Below, piece by piece: positions 14,883-22,624 of a stretch of DNA of 27,015 bases (position 1 is the stretch's first letter; each line of letters starts with the position of its first letter). The position numbers and the translations under genes are program-made. The notes below the pieces were generated by a model that had not been told where the DNA came from, did no database searches, and saw only the letters and a program-made list of their open reading frames with translations. The DNA is from CALRGL01 sp964374035. Lineage in GTDB: Bacteria > Patescibacteriota > Patescibacteriia > UBA9934 > GWF2-40-263. The DNA lies in the NCBI GenBank assembly GCA_964374035.1, contig CAYJWY010000009.1, forward strand, positions 1 through 27,015, in the 5' to 3' direction.

Positions 14883-15107
14883 TCACATCGTTTTCCAGAA
14901 GGACTTTGTTTTTTTAGAAGTATTCTTGCTTCGACTCACACAGTTCTTTATCTCTCGTAGCGTGTACTGTTTGCGTAGCCAACTAACCTCAGCCCAACCG
15001 CCACTTTCCGTGATACGGGCAATCACAAATGTTTTGTGTTTCTTTAAATCCACACGTTCAGTGGGAACATCCCACAGGATTTTTTTTACATTTGCTGGGA
15101 ATTGCAT
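14883..15107 (-). CDS. DUF6922-like partner of the AbiEii-like gene
   Basis: A 74-residue basic protein with FPANVKKILWDVPTERVDLKKHKTF, then a W-E-W region (GGWAEVSWLRKQYTLREI) and a Lys/Ser-rich tail ending TKSFWKTM. The pattern ILWDV..E..D..KH..FVI.RI...G matches small proteins I recall as DUF6922, often encoded just before AbiEii-like genes. A role as antitoxin or regulator is likely but unproven. Its TGA is adjacent to and overlaps possible starts of the nucleotidyltransferase (ATGTGAATATG), which indicates coupling. Confidence 0.75.
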   Translation of the reverse strand: MQFPANVKKILWDVPTERVDLKKHKTFVIARITESGGWAEVSWLRKQYTLREIKNCVSRSKNTSKKTKSFWKTM

Positions 15108-15148
15108 GGACGTAGTTTAGCAAAGTAATAGCCGGCTGACCATGAATT

Positions 15149-15157
15149 TGCTACCAT
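15149..15157 (+). promoter_or_regulatory. Extended -10 promoter (near-leaderless) of the 639-residue protein
   Basis: TGCTACCAT, identical to the extended -10 of tRNA-Ala. With +1 about 7 nt downstream, transcription would start near 15164, only 2-3 nt before the ATG at 15167. No Shine-Dalgarno is present. Confidence 0.55.
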
Positions 15158-15166
15158 TCCCTTACT

Positions 15167-17086
15167 ATGTCCGAACGCATGAACCCCGAGTTCCTCAAAG
15201 GGAAGTACAACCTCCAGAACAGCGAGGAAGTCGCCTCCGCCGCCAAGCGCACGGAAGTACGCACGGGCGAGGCTGTTCCAGAAAAGCCTCTCGCCCGTAT
15301 CCAGAATTATCTCGACCGGTTCACCGAGATTATCAAACGGGAAAAGCCGGAAGACCGCGAGCACGGCATTGATGCACTCAAGCGTCTGCTCCACCACAAG
15401 TTCGTTATCAAACCTCAGGATGTTCCTGAGTCTACCTACTTGCTCGAACAACGCATCGCTCGAGAACTCGGCCATGGTGACATTGAGATCACCGACAAGT
15501 TTAAGGACCGAAAGACGACGGAGATCGTCGAAAACCAAACCTCCAGCCTCGACAAGTGGGTCGACTACCTCGCCTCAGACGACGCTGACTACCCGGACTG
15601 GGCCAAGTACTGGGCCTTCAGGTCCATGCTCGAGATGGGCAAGCTCGAGAAGAAAGCCGAGGAGAATGCAGCAACCGGAGCGGTCGTCGAAACCGCCGTC
15701 TTTCGCAAACGCACCAAGGACACCGTCGTTGCTTTTCCTCCAATGAACCCTCGCGCTCTGGCAATGACCATTGGCGTGCTCGAGTCGAGACTCACCGAAA
15801 AGGTCAAGCCCAAAGCAGAAAGACAACCCGTTCAAAACGCGAGCATCAAGCTCGACGACCCAACCTTCCAAGCCCTCCTCTCCACCGAGAACTTCTCGAA
15901 GATCTACACCCAGTTCCTCATCGAACTGCCTGAGTACTCCACCGAGGGTCTTCAAGACACGCGCGGTAGATGGGTCCTGTATCCAAAGGGATCCAGCGCT
16001 CAGCCTCTCGTCGACTCTCTCGAGGGTCATCCCCTCGAGTGGTGCACCGCAAACCTCACCACCGCCCAGAACCAACTCGAGGGTGGAGACTTCCACGTCT
16101 ATTATTCCTTCGACCAAGACCAACAACCAAATGTTCCTCGCGTTGCCATCCGCATGGAGAACGACAGAATCGCCGAAGTCCGAGGCATTGCCCCAGACCA
16201 AAACACCGACCCCTACATTGCTCCCGTTGTCGAAGAGAAGATGAAAGAGTTCCCAGACGGGGAGAGCTACCAGAAGAAGGCGAGGGATATGAGGCGGCTT
16301 ACGGCGGTTGAAAAGAAAGTTCAGTCAGGAAGACAACTCGATAAAAAGGATCTTAGATTCCTTTACGAAATAGACTCACCCATCGAATTTTTTGGCTATC
16401 AACAGGTTTCTCGCGTCAAAAAGTTGCTAGCTGAGCGCAAACCAGACAAGGATATACTTGTTGTATTTGAATGCAACGAGTCGCAGATTGCACGCTCGGT
16501 CGACCAAATTACCGAAGACACCCAAGCCTATGTTGGACCACTCGAACCGGGCATTTTTCAGAGGTTGCCAGAACGTCTAGAGCACATCTACACCTCCTTC
16601 CCTGACGGACACATTCGTCGTGAGCAGATTGAGATTGGAGGAAGCACCACCAAAGAGTTAGAAGACTTGTTGGAAAAAAAAGGGATGCAGATCGTTTCCC
16701 ACGCTCGCTCGATGATGCACAGCGCAGAGTTCACAACAACTCCAAATCCAGAAGAAGTGAAACTCATTCGACTTCGCGTTGTGGATATGGGTTTTCCAAA
16801 TACTGTAACAACCCAAGAAATTTTCAACCGAGCCATTTCATTAGGTCTTGAGCTGTGTCCACCAGAAGTTGGACCACAGTATCGTTTGCACTACACCAAC
16901 CAGCCGATGCATGAGTGGGTCTACGTTGGTATGAAAACCATATCCGACTCCGACGGCGACCCGAGTGTCTTCAACGTTGGGCGTGATGACGACGGTACCT
17001 GGCTCGACAACTATTGGGCGGGGCCTGACGATAGGGGGTTTTCCTACGGTCTGTTCGTCTTCCGTCTCCGCAAGTCAGATTCTTAA
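15167..17086 (+). CDS. Uncharacterised 639-residue protein of a CPR-widespread family
   Basis: I recognise this as a family seen repeatedly in Patescibacteria, with no established function. Features: a charged N-terminal helix region (about 1-130), SLDKWVDYLASDDADYPDWAKYWAFR, RTKDTVVAFPP, then GRWVLYPKGSSAQPLVDSLEGHPLEWCTANLTTAQNQLEGGDFHVYY around residues 260-320, and YEIDSPIEFFGYQ. The central block with WCTA...GGDF..YY recalls the PcfJ-like fold, a loose resemblance. The C-terminus ends SYGLFVFRLRK. No signal peptide or membrane segment is seen. Codon use changes inside the gene: C-rich to about 16300, more AT-rich to about 16900, then GC-rich again, which suggests a mosaic. The start is fixed by the promoter 10 nt upstream. 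Confidence 0.7.
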   Translation: MSERMNPEFLKGKYNLQNSEEVASAAKRTEVRTGEAVPEKPLARIQNYLDRFTEIIKREKPEDREHGIDALKRLLHHKFVIKPQDVPESTYLLEQRIARELGHGDIEITDKFKDRKTTEIVENQTSSLDKWVDYLASDDADYPDWAKYWAFRSMLEMGKLEKKAEENAATGAVVETAVFRKRTKDTVVAFPPMNPRALAMTIGVLESRLTEKVKPKAERQPVQNASIKLDDPTFQALLSTENFSKIYTQFLIELPEYSTEGLQDTRGRWVLYPKGSSAQPLVDSLEGHPLEWCTANLTTAQNQLEGGDFHVYYSFDQDQQPNVPRVAIRMENDRIAEVRGIAPDQNTDPYIAPVVEEKMKEFPDGESYQKKARDMRRLTAVEKKVQSGRQLDKKDLRFLYEIDSPIEFFGYQQVSRVKKLLAERKPDKDILVVFECNESQIARSVDQITEDTQAYVGPLEPGIFQRLPERLEHIYTSFPDGHIRREQIEIGGSTTKELEDLLEKKGMQIVSHARSMMHSAEFTTTPNPEEVKLIRLRVVDMGFPNTVTTQEIFNRAISLGLELCPPEVGPQYRLHYTNQPMHEWVYVGMKTISDSDGDPSVFNVGRDDDGTWLDNYWAGPDDRGFSYGLFVFRLRKSDS

Positions 17087-17365
17087 ACCCTTTGTTTTTG
17101 AGTCATTGATTCTTTGATGCTTGGTTACTTTGATACTTTTTCCTTCGTTTTGTTTTTCGTTAGTCTTTCTGATATCATCAAATCAGACTGGTTGCATCGA
17201 TCGGCCACGGCTTGTCGAGACCTTTTCGAGACATACACATTGAGAACGTGGCAGGGCACGACTTGCCATGGAGGATCTGTATCGTGTCCAACAAAAAAAG
17301 AAGACTTGGTATGGCGTGCTAGAATATTTTGCTTTTTCCCCCGCACGCTGGCATACTTTCCTCGT
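17087..17365 (+). other. Intergenic region with the ileS promoter
   Basis: No gene is supported; an in-frame extension of ileS through this region has no synthetase features. TGCTAGAAT at 17317-17325 is a good extended -10, predicting a start near 17332 and a 34-nt leader. A stem TCTGAT/ATCAGA occurs at about 17168-17188. The first part (17095-17140) is a run of ACTTTGAT-like words similar to the degenerate repeats before the TrmB-like gene. Confidence 0.55.
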
Positions 17366-20300
17366 ATGAATTTTCCAGAAAAAGAGTTAGAAACATTACA
17401 AAAGTGGCAGGCGAACGACATATTTAAGAAGACCCTCGCAAAGGACTCTCCAAAGGGGCCTTTTGTGTTTTTTGAGGGGCCGCCGACCGCCAATGGCAAA
17501 CCGGGGATTCACCACGCTGAAGCGCGTGCCTTCAAAGATTGCATTCCACGATTCCGCACGATGCAGGGCTATCGTGTTTTACGAAAAGGGGGTTGGGATA
17601 CGCACGGTCTTGCTGTGGAGATCGAAGTTGAGAAGCAACTTGGCTTTACAGGTAAGGCGCAGATTGAGGAGTACGGCATTGATAAGTTTAATGCCAAGTG
17701 TCAGGAAAGCGTTTGGACGTACAAGAAAGATTGGGAAGAGTTTACGACGCGACTTGGATATTGGGTCGATCTTGAAAACGCTTACATCACCTACAAGCCC
17801 GAGTACATTGAATCGCTTTGGTGGATCGTGAAACAGATTTGGGACAAGGGCCTCCTATATAAGGACTACCGCGTGACGCCGCATTGTCCTCGCTGCGGAA
17901 CAAGTTTGTCGTCGCACGAGTTGGCGCAGGGATATAAGGATGTAAAGGATCTCGCGGTGACGGTGAAGTTTAAGTTGAAGGGTCCGGGGGTCGGGGGCCG
18001 GGTGCCAGGAGATAAGGAATATATTTTGGCATGGACGACAACGCCGTGGACGTTGCCGGGGAACGTGGCGCTCGCGGTTGGCAACGATATCGACTATGTG
18101 AAGATTAAGCGGTTTGTTTTAGATCAGGGTGTCGCTCACGTTGAACTGGGGGACGAGCTTCCAGTGGCAAGTGGGCATGTTGAATATCTGTGGTTGGCGA
18201 AAGACCGTCTCGACATTGTTGAAAAAGGCTACGAAGTTGTTGAGGAAGTGAAAGGCGAGAAGCTTGTTGGCATGGCGTACGAGCCGTTGTATCCGTTTCT
18301 TCGTGCTGTCATCCTGAGCGCATCGAAGGATCCCTTAAGAGATCCTTCGTCGAAGACTCCTCAGGATGACACTAAGGATGACACTAAGGTTGACACTAAG
18401 GTTGACACTAATGTTGACACTAAGGTTGACACTAAGGATGACAAGAGTTTCACGATCGTTCCTGCAAAATTTGTCACGACTGCCGACGGAACCGGTGTGG
18501 TGCACACCGCTGTCATGTATGGACAAGACGACTTTGAACTTGGTCAGCAAGTCGGTTTGCCAAAGCATCACCTTGTGAATTTCGACGGAACGTTTCTCGA
18601 GGGAATGGATTTCCTCTCGGGTCGATTTGTCGTCGACGAAGAAGTGGCGATCGACATTATCAAGGACCTCGCGCATCGCGGGCTTTTGTTCTCGAAAGCA
18701 AAATACGAGCACTCGTACCCGCATTGTTGGCGCTGTAAGACGAAGGTTATCTACTACGCCAAGGATTCTTGGTACATCCGCATGAGCGATTTGCGTGGGG
18801 AACTTTTGAAACACAACGACAACATTCACTGGGAGCCGGAGCATATCAAGGACGGCCGATTTGGTGAGTGGTTGCGCGAAGTGAAGGACTGGGCGTTTTC
18901 TCGCGAGCGTTATTGGGGCACACCGTTGCCGATTTGGGAGTGTACGGGGTGCGAGAATAAGAAGTGTGTTGGGAGTTTTGCGGAATTAAGAGATCCTTCG
19001 TCAAAGACTCCTCAGGATGACAAAGATTTTGACCCACACCGACCGTTCGTCGATGCAATTGAATTGCCTTGCGAGAAGTGTTCTTCGACGATGAAGCGTG
19101 TGCCGGATGTCTGCGATGTCTGGTTTGATTCCGGTTGTATGCCGTTTGCGCAGTGGCACTATCCGTTTGAGAATAAAGAACTAGTGGACTCTGGCGAGGC
19201 GTTTCCCGCCGATTATATTTCTGAGGCCATTGATCAAACGCGCGGTTGGTTTTATACATTGCTTGCGGTCTCGACGTTGCTTGGTAAAGAGCGATCGTTC
19301 AAGAATGTCATCTGTCTCGGTCACGTCCTCGATGCCGAAGGAAAGAAAATGTCGAAGTCGCTTGGCAACATTGTTAAACCGATGGAGATGTTTGAGAAGT
19401 ACGGCGCGGACGCGGTGCGTTGGTACATGTACACGATCAACCAACCGGGCGAGAGTAAGCGATTCGATGAGAAGGCGTTGGGAGATATGGTGAAGAAGCA
19501 TTTTGGAATTCTGATGAACGTGGTTAGTTTTTTTGAAATGTTTGTGGGGAAGGGCGAGGAGGTCGAAGAGGGTAAAGAGGTTGAGCGAACACATGTGCTG
19601 GATCGATGGATTCTTGCGCGGCTTCACAAGATTACAAAACAAACGACGGAACGACTTGAGGCCTACGTCATCACGGAGACGGTCCGTGATCTTGGTGAGT
19701 TCGTTCAAGATTTGTCGACGTGGTATGTACGACGTTCTCGTGATCGATTCAAGTCAACGGACGCAGACGACAAGAACGCGGCCATTGCCACCCTCAAGGA
19801 ATGTTTGCTCACCCTTTCGAAACTCATCGCGCCGTTCGCGCCGTTTCTCGCCGAGTCTGTTTACGAACAAGCGGGCGGCAAGAGTGTGTCGGTTCACTTA
19901 GAAGCCTGGCCGATCGCGAACGAAGCTCTGATCGACGAGGCCATCCTCGAAGAAATGGGCCGCACGCGATCCATCGTCTCTCGTTCCCTTGAACGACGCT
20001 CCGAGGCCGGCATCAACGTCCGCCAAGCGCTCGCGTCTGCCATTGTGACGATTCCGTCTGGACAGCTCGCGCAGGAATATATCGACGTGATTCAAGATGA
20101 AATCAATGTAAAAGTTGTGACGATTCAAAAAGGCGACTATCAAGTCGAGCTCGACTTAGTGCTGACGCCGGAGCTTGTGCGCGAGGGAACCGTTCGAGAA
20201 ATTATTCGTCGAGTGAACGCGTTACGTAAAGAATCCGGTCTCACGATCGAAGACCGCATCGAACTTTACGTCGACGGACCTGCGGAAGTGAAGCAAGCCA

Positions 20301-20434
20301 TTGAAGAACATAAGGACACGCTTTTGTTCGGCACACTCTCAAATTCTTTGCGCACACAAGGCGACGTTCCAGAAAAACACGAACAGTTCCGCGCAAACGA
20401 ATTCGCAATTACGATCGGAATCGTGGTAAATTAA
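17366..20434 (+). CDS. ileS: Isoleucyl-tRNA synthetase with in-frame dispersed-repeat insertions
   Basis: A 1022-residue class Ia synthetase charging tRNA-Ile. Start MNFPEKELETLQKWQ at 17366 is typical. Signatures: PPTANGKPGIHHAEAR (HIGH motif), HCPRCGTSLSSHEL and CWRCK...KDSWYI (zinc ligands), GTGVVHTAVMYGQDDFE (editing domain), WFDSGCMPFAQWHYP, EAIDQTRGWFYTL, KKMSKSLGN (KMSKS), then the anticodon-binding domain. The overall pattern fits the eukaryote-like form (type 2) often linked to mupirocin resistance. Two extra segments are encoded by dispersed repeats: about 46 residues in the editing domain (18308-18445), including a DTKV tandem repeat, and about 12 residues after the zinc-ribbon region (18986-19021). 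Both keep the frame and fall in surface loops that vary in the family. Confidence 0.95.
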   Translation: MNFPEKELETLQKWQANDIFKKTLAKDSPKGPFVFFEGPPTANGKPGIHHAEARAFKDCIPRFRTMQGYRVLRKGGWDTHGLAVEIEVEKQLGFTGKAQIEEYGIDKFNAKCQESVWTYKKDWEEFTTRLGYWVDLENAYITYKPEYIESLWWIVKQIWDKGLLYKDYRVTPHCPRCGTSLSSHELAQGYKDVKDLAVTVKFKLKGPGVGGRVPGDKEYILAWTTTPWTLPGNVALAVGNDIDYVKIKRFVLDQGVAHVELGDELPVASGHVEYLWLAKDRLDIVEKGYEVVEEVKGEKLVGMAYEPLYPFLRAVILSASKDPLRDPSSKTPQDDTKDDTKVDTKVDTNVDTKVDTKDDKSFTIVPAKFVTTADGTGVVHTAVMYGQDDFELGQQVGLPKHHLVNFDGTFLEGMDFLSGRFVVDEEVAIDIIKDLAHRGLLFSKAKYEHSYPHCWRCKTKVIYYAKDSWYIRMSDLRGELLKHNDNIHWEPEHIKDGRFGEWLREVKDWAFSRERYWGTPLPIWECTGCENKKCVGSFAELRDPSSKTPQDDKDFDPHRPFVDAIELPCEKCSSTMKRVPDVCDVWFDSGCMPFAQWHYPFENKELVDSGEAFPADYISEAIDQTRGWFYTLLAVSTLLGKERSFKNVICLGHVLDAEGKKMSKSLGNIVKPMEMFEKYGADAVRWYMYTINQPGESKRFDEKALGDMVKKHFGILMNVVSFFEMFVGKGEEVEEGKEVERTHVLDRWILARLHKITKQTTERLEAYVITETVRDLGEFVQDLSTWYVRRSRDRFKSTDADDKNAAIATLKECLLTLSKLIAPFAPFLAESVYEQAGGKSVSVHLEAWPIANEALIDEAILEEMGRTRSIVSRSLERRSEAGINVRQALASAIVTIPSGQLAQEYIDVIQDEINVKVVTIQKGDYQVELDLVLTPELVREGTVREIIRRVNALRKESGLTIEDRIELYVDGPAEVKQAIEEHKDTLLFGTLSNSLRTQGDVPEKHEQFRANEFAITIGIVVN
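18308..18370. repeat. Dispersed hairpin repeat (copy 2) inside ileS
   Basis: Full inverted repeat: GTCATCCTGAG at one end, CTCAGGATGAC at the other, with GAAGGATC/GATCCTTC inside. Same family as 10482-10552. It is translated in frame as VILSASKDPLRDPSSKTPQD. Confidence 0.9.
18365..18442 (+). repeat. 12-bp tandem repeat (minisatellite) inside ileS
   Basis: Six consecutive 12-bp units of the type G[AT]TGACACTAA[GT] (18365-18436) plus a partial GATGAC. It encodes D[DV]T[KN] repeats. The first unit grows out of the last bases of the dispersed repeat, which suggests slippage-driven expansion of the repeat end. Confidence 0.95.
18986..19021. repeat. Half copy of the dispersed repeat inside ileS
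   Basis: Matches 18335-18370 at 35 of 36 positions (begins TTAAGAGATCCTTCGTC). It encodes LRDPSSKTPQDD in the same frame as the first copy. Confidence 0.9.
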
Positions 20435-20437
20435 AAT

Positions 20438-20505
20438 CACTCAGTCACTCAGTCACTAGTCACTCAGTCACTTTATCACTTTGCCACTTTATCACTTTGC
20501 CACTG
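20438..20505 (+). repeat. Degenerate short tandem repeat between ileS and the TrmB-like gene
   Basis: Consecutive 7-9-nt words TCACTCAG, CACTAGT, TCACTTTA and TCACTTTGC fill the intergenic space. No promoter or Shine-Dalgarno is evident between the repeat and the ATG at 20519. Confidence 0.75.
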
Positions 20506-20518
20506 GCCCCATCCTCCT

Positions 20519-21268
20519 ATGCCAACAGATTTTTTTAGCATGTTCACCTCGCTCGGCCTTTCGCAAACCGAAGCGCGTGTGTATTTGTCGAACCTTGAGC
20601 TTGGCCCAACGTCGGTGCAAGACATCGCGAAGAAAGCCGACATCTCGCGAACGGCGGCGTATGATGTGATCGGCGCGCTTCAGCAGTACGGACTCGTCTC
20701 TACGTACAAGCAGGGGAAGAAAACGTTTTTTACGGCGGAGGATCCTGAGCGAGCGGTCGCGTACTTTCGAGCGAACGTGCGCAAGCTTCGCACGAAGTTG
20801 GAAGATTTTGAGCGTGTGATGCCGGAGCTCAAAATGATGACGGGCGGGGAGCGTCCTGTGGTGCGATTCTTTGAAGGTCGCGAGGCATTGCATGCTTTGT
20901 TCGGTGATCTTGCCTCCACAAAGACAGATCGTTTTGATGAAGTCTCAAACTACGATGACATTTATGAGTTTTTAGACGTTGAGCATATCAACGAAGTGAA
21001 GCATATTATCGATCAAGAAAAAATTCATACACGCATTCTGCACAGAGGTGAGCCGAAACAACATCGTAAAGAGGTTGAATACTGTAAACTCTTGCCCGAC
21101 CTTGGAAATTTTCACGGCGACATCTGGATTTATTCGAATCGTGTCGCGTTTGTCTCGTTTCGTGGAAAGCTCATTGCTGTTATTATTGAAAGTGAACCGT
21201 TTGCGGACACCGCGCGCGTTTTGTTCGAAGCGGCCTGGAAAATTTGTAGCTATCACAAGACTCCCTAA
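20519..21268 (+). CDS. TrmB-family transcriptional regulator
   Basis: A 249-residue protein with an N-terminal winged helix-turn-helix of the TrmB type: LGLSQTEARVYLSNLELGPTSVQDIAKKADISRTAAYDVIGALQQYGLV (residues 11-60), followed by a coiled-coil-like stretch (ANVRKLRTKLEDFERVMPEL) and a C-terminal PLD-like domain (VVRFFEGREALHALFGD...WIYSNRVAFVSFRGKLIAVIIESEPFADTARVLFEAAW). This architecture is frequent in CPR and archaea; such proteins often sense sugars or metabolites. It is the last ordinary chromosomal gene before the RNA/TROVE block. The perfect palindrome at 21785-21800 lies about 520 nt downstream and is one possible target, purely by proximity. Confidence 0.85.
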   Translation: MPTDFFSMFTSLGLSQTEARVYLSNLELGPTSVQDIAKKADISRTAAYDVIGALQQYGLVSTYKQGKKTFFTAEDPERAVAYFRANVRKLRTKLEDFERVMPELKMMTGGERPVVRFFEGREALHALFGDLASTKTDRFDEVSNYDDIYEFLDVEHINEVKHIIDQEKIHTRILHRGEPKQHRKEVEYCKLLPDLGNFHGDIWIYSNRVAFVSFRGKLIAVIIESEPFADTARVLFEAAWKICSYHKTP

Positions 21269-21309
21269 CCGGATCGTTCAGAAGAGTGGTAAAAAGAAAA
21301 CAGCCACCG

Positions 21310-21730
21310 AAGCAGCTGCGAGTTCGTTTCCCGGCGTTGCTGTGCCGAGTCGTTGCTCGCAACTGCCGCGGGGCTGTGGCTATGCACCACCCATGAGTCA
21401 CCTCCATTGTCTGTTCGCGCAGTCCTTGTTGGCCTCGAGACACTTCCTCTGGCCTTGTGGATGAGTCAGCGTGTGCCGACATCGACTCCGGATCGGTTGA
21501 GTTTATCGATCGATTGGAGTCATCGCCTCATTGCGCGTACAGTTTCAGGTCGGTTTCCCTTGGTGGGCTTTCGCCAGTTGAGAGCTAGTGGTCCCATTTG
21601 GGACCAACTACATTCCGCCCATGACCTCGTTCCTCCTTGTCTGGGCCTCAGATCGGTCACAATGACCGACGCGTCCGAAGAGATTATCAGAAAACAGACA
21701 ACCTGTCAAGATGCACTTGGCAGGTTTTTA
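21310..21730 (+). ncRNA. Candidate structured non-coding RNA A
   Basis: About 430 nt after the TrmB-like gene without a credible protein but with several perfect stems: GCGAG/CTCGC (21318-21322 with 21356-21360) enclosing CGGC/GCCG; GTGG/CCAC (21376-21390); GAGTC/GACTC near 21463-21488; GGTCCC-ATTT-GGGACC (21590-21605); TCGGTCA-CAA-TGACCGA (21653-21669). It ends in a strong terminator. The 5' end is uncertain: no clear promoter is seen, and it may be a 3' part of the regulator transcript. A 150-residue open frame here (21353-21805) has no family features and crosses the terminator. Confidence 0.45.
21701..21730 (+). terminator. Rho-independent terminator after candidate RNA A
   Basis: 10-bp stem ACCTGTCAAG/CTTGGCAGGT with one G-U pair and a 5-nt loop ATGCA, followed by TTTTTA. 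Confidence 0.88.
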
Positions 21731-21784
21731 TGTCTGAGAACCTTCAACAAACGCAATCTGTCCAGAAATACTTTACAAACTATG

Positions 21785-21800
21785 TTGCTAAATTTAGCAA
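21785..21800. promoter_or_regulatory. 16-bp perfect palindrome over a -35 box (candidate operator)
   Basis: TTGCTAAATTTAGCAA equals its own reverse complement. Its first six bases are the -35 box of promoter P1, so a bound dimer would block polymerase. Confidence 0.7.
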
Positions 21801-21813
21801 AATAGATTAGAAT
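21785..21813 (+). promoter_or_regulatory. Promoter P1 of RNA B
   Basis: TTGCTA (21785-21790), exactly 17 nt, then TAGAAT (21808-21813). Predicted start near 21820. Confidence 0.65.
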
Positions 21814-21826
21814 TGACAGGTAAGTA

Positions 21827-21855
21827 TTGACATTAGTCCAATCCAATGATAGTCT
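21827..21855 (+). promoter_or_regulatory. Promoter P2 of RNA B
   Basis: Consensus TTGACA (21827-21832), exactly 17 nt, then TAGTCT (21850-21855) with the extended -10 bases TGA just before. Predicted start near 21862, where the first stem of RNA B begins. A second TTGACA at 21813-21818 overlaps P1's -10. Confidence 0.7.
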
Positions 21856-21861
21856 GCGGCG

Positions 21862-22597
21862 TACGGTTGAAACAGACAAAAAAACCGTAACGAAATCTTT
21901 GTCCGAGTCTGCTGATAAACTTTGTCACTAGACTCGGAGAAGGATTCGGGAAACCTTCTGAACGACGCGCTTCGTGATTTCACCCTGCAATGAGAGACTC
22001 CGGTTGAATCCCTGCAGAAAGATCGAAACGACCCTTTGGAGCTCAGCTAATTGTGGCTGGGTGAATCCGGTTAGAGTGTTGAACCGCGGGCAATCGCCCC
22101 CGGAATATGACTCGCGTTTTCCCTTGCGACCCCCAGACGCAAGAGAGAAACGAGCCATATCCTGGGAACGATTCGTCTGAACCAGGTTGGGTGTTAGGCC
22201 GATCGACGGGGTTACTTCGATCGCAAAGATTGGAGGCCTGCTCTAAGGAGAGACCTTCACACGAGTCCCTGTCGCCTGTGTTCTCGCCGAAACACCCATT
22301 TCTCTTTTGTCCCGGCTGTTCGCGCAGCCTTGTCCCGTGTGTGAGCTTAGGCCGTTTGGTGGGGTTCCTTCGAAACCACTATTGTAGATCCGACTTCGAC
22401 TGTTGCCACTTCGGTGAACACCAGTCGTTGAAAAGACCCTGCCGCCCGAGTCGTTATCCCCGACTCACCTTCGCCGAAAGCTCTTTTCTTCCTCCTGAGG
22501 ACGTCCGCGAGTCGTCCTCCTTTACCTCTTCTCGACAACGCACGTTGTCGTGAGAATGTAGAGAACAACACAACCTGGGATCAAAGCCAGGTTTTTT
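21862..22597 (+). ncRNA. Candidate large ornate non-coding RNA B (about 735 nt), upstream of the TROVE gene
   Basis: A promoter-to-terminator unit with no credible protein and stems along most of its length: TACGGTT/AACCGTA (21862-21889); CCGAGTCT/AGACTCGG (21903-21937); AGAAGG/CCTTCT (21938-21959); CTCG...CTTGCG/CGCAAG...CGAG (22111-22154); AGGCC/GGCCT enclosing a CGATCG pair (22196-22236); GGCTG/CAGCC (about 22314-22329); CGACTG/CAGTCG capped by a CAC-TTCG-GTG tetraloop hairpin (22397-22427); GAGTCG/CGACTC (22448-22466); GAGGACG/CGTCCTC (22497-22519); CGACAAC/GTTGTCG (22533-22550); then the terminator. Size, density of stems and isolation recall large ornate RNAs such as GOLLD or ROOL, but I recognise no family-specific motif. 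RNase P and tmRNA signatures were looked for and not seen. Its position next to a Ro-like gene suggests a partner RNA, as Y RNAs lie near rsr in other bacteria; that is inference. Confidence 0.65.
22572..22597 (+). terminator. Rho-independent terminator of RNA B
   Basis: Stem AACCTGG/CCAGGTT (22572-22578 with 22587-22593) followed by TTTTG; flanking ACAAC/GTTGT can extend it. Confidence 0.88.
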
Positions 22598-22624
22598 GTT
22601 GTGAAAATTCGATTCCTATTACTG

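Noticed and set aside
17114..17365. 84-residue N-terminal extension of IleS
   Set aside because: It lacks synthetase similarity, includes the extended -10 promoter, and family proteins start at the MNFPEKELETLQKWQ region.
18365..18442. CRISPR-like array
   Set aside because: 12-bp units with no spacers, inside the ileS reading frame: a minisatellite.
21353..21805. 150-residue plus-strand frame over candidate RNA A
   Set aside because: It runs through a strong terminator and several perfect stems and shows no protein features.
21862..22597. RNase P RNA, tmRNA or group I/II intron identity for RNA B
   Set aside because: I looked for the RNase P GAGGAAAGTCC-type core, a tmRNA T-arm end and tag frame, and the group II domain V pattern; none is present. 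A covariance-model search would settle it.
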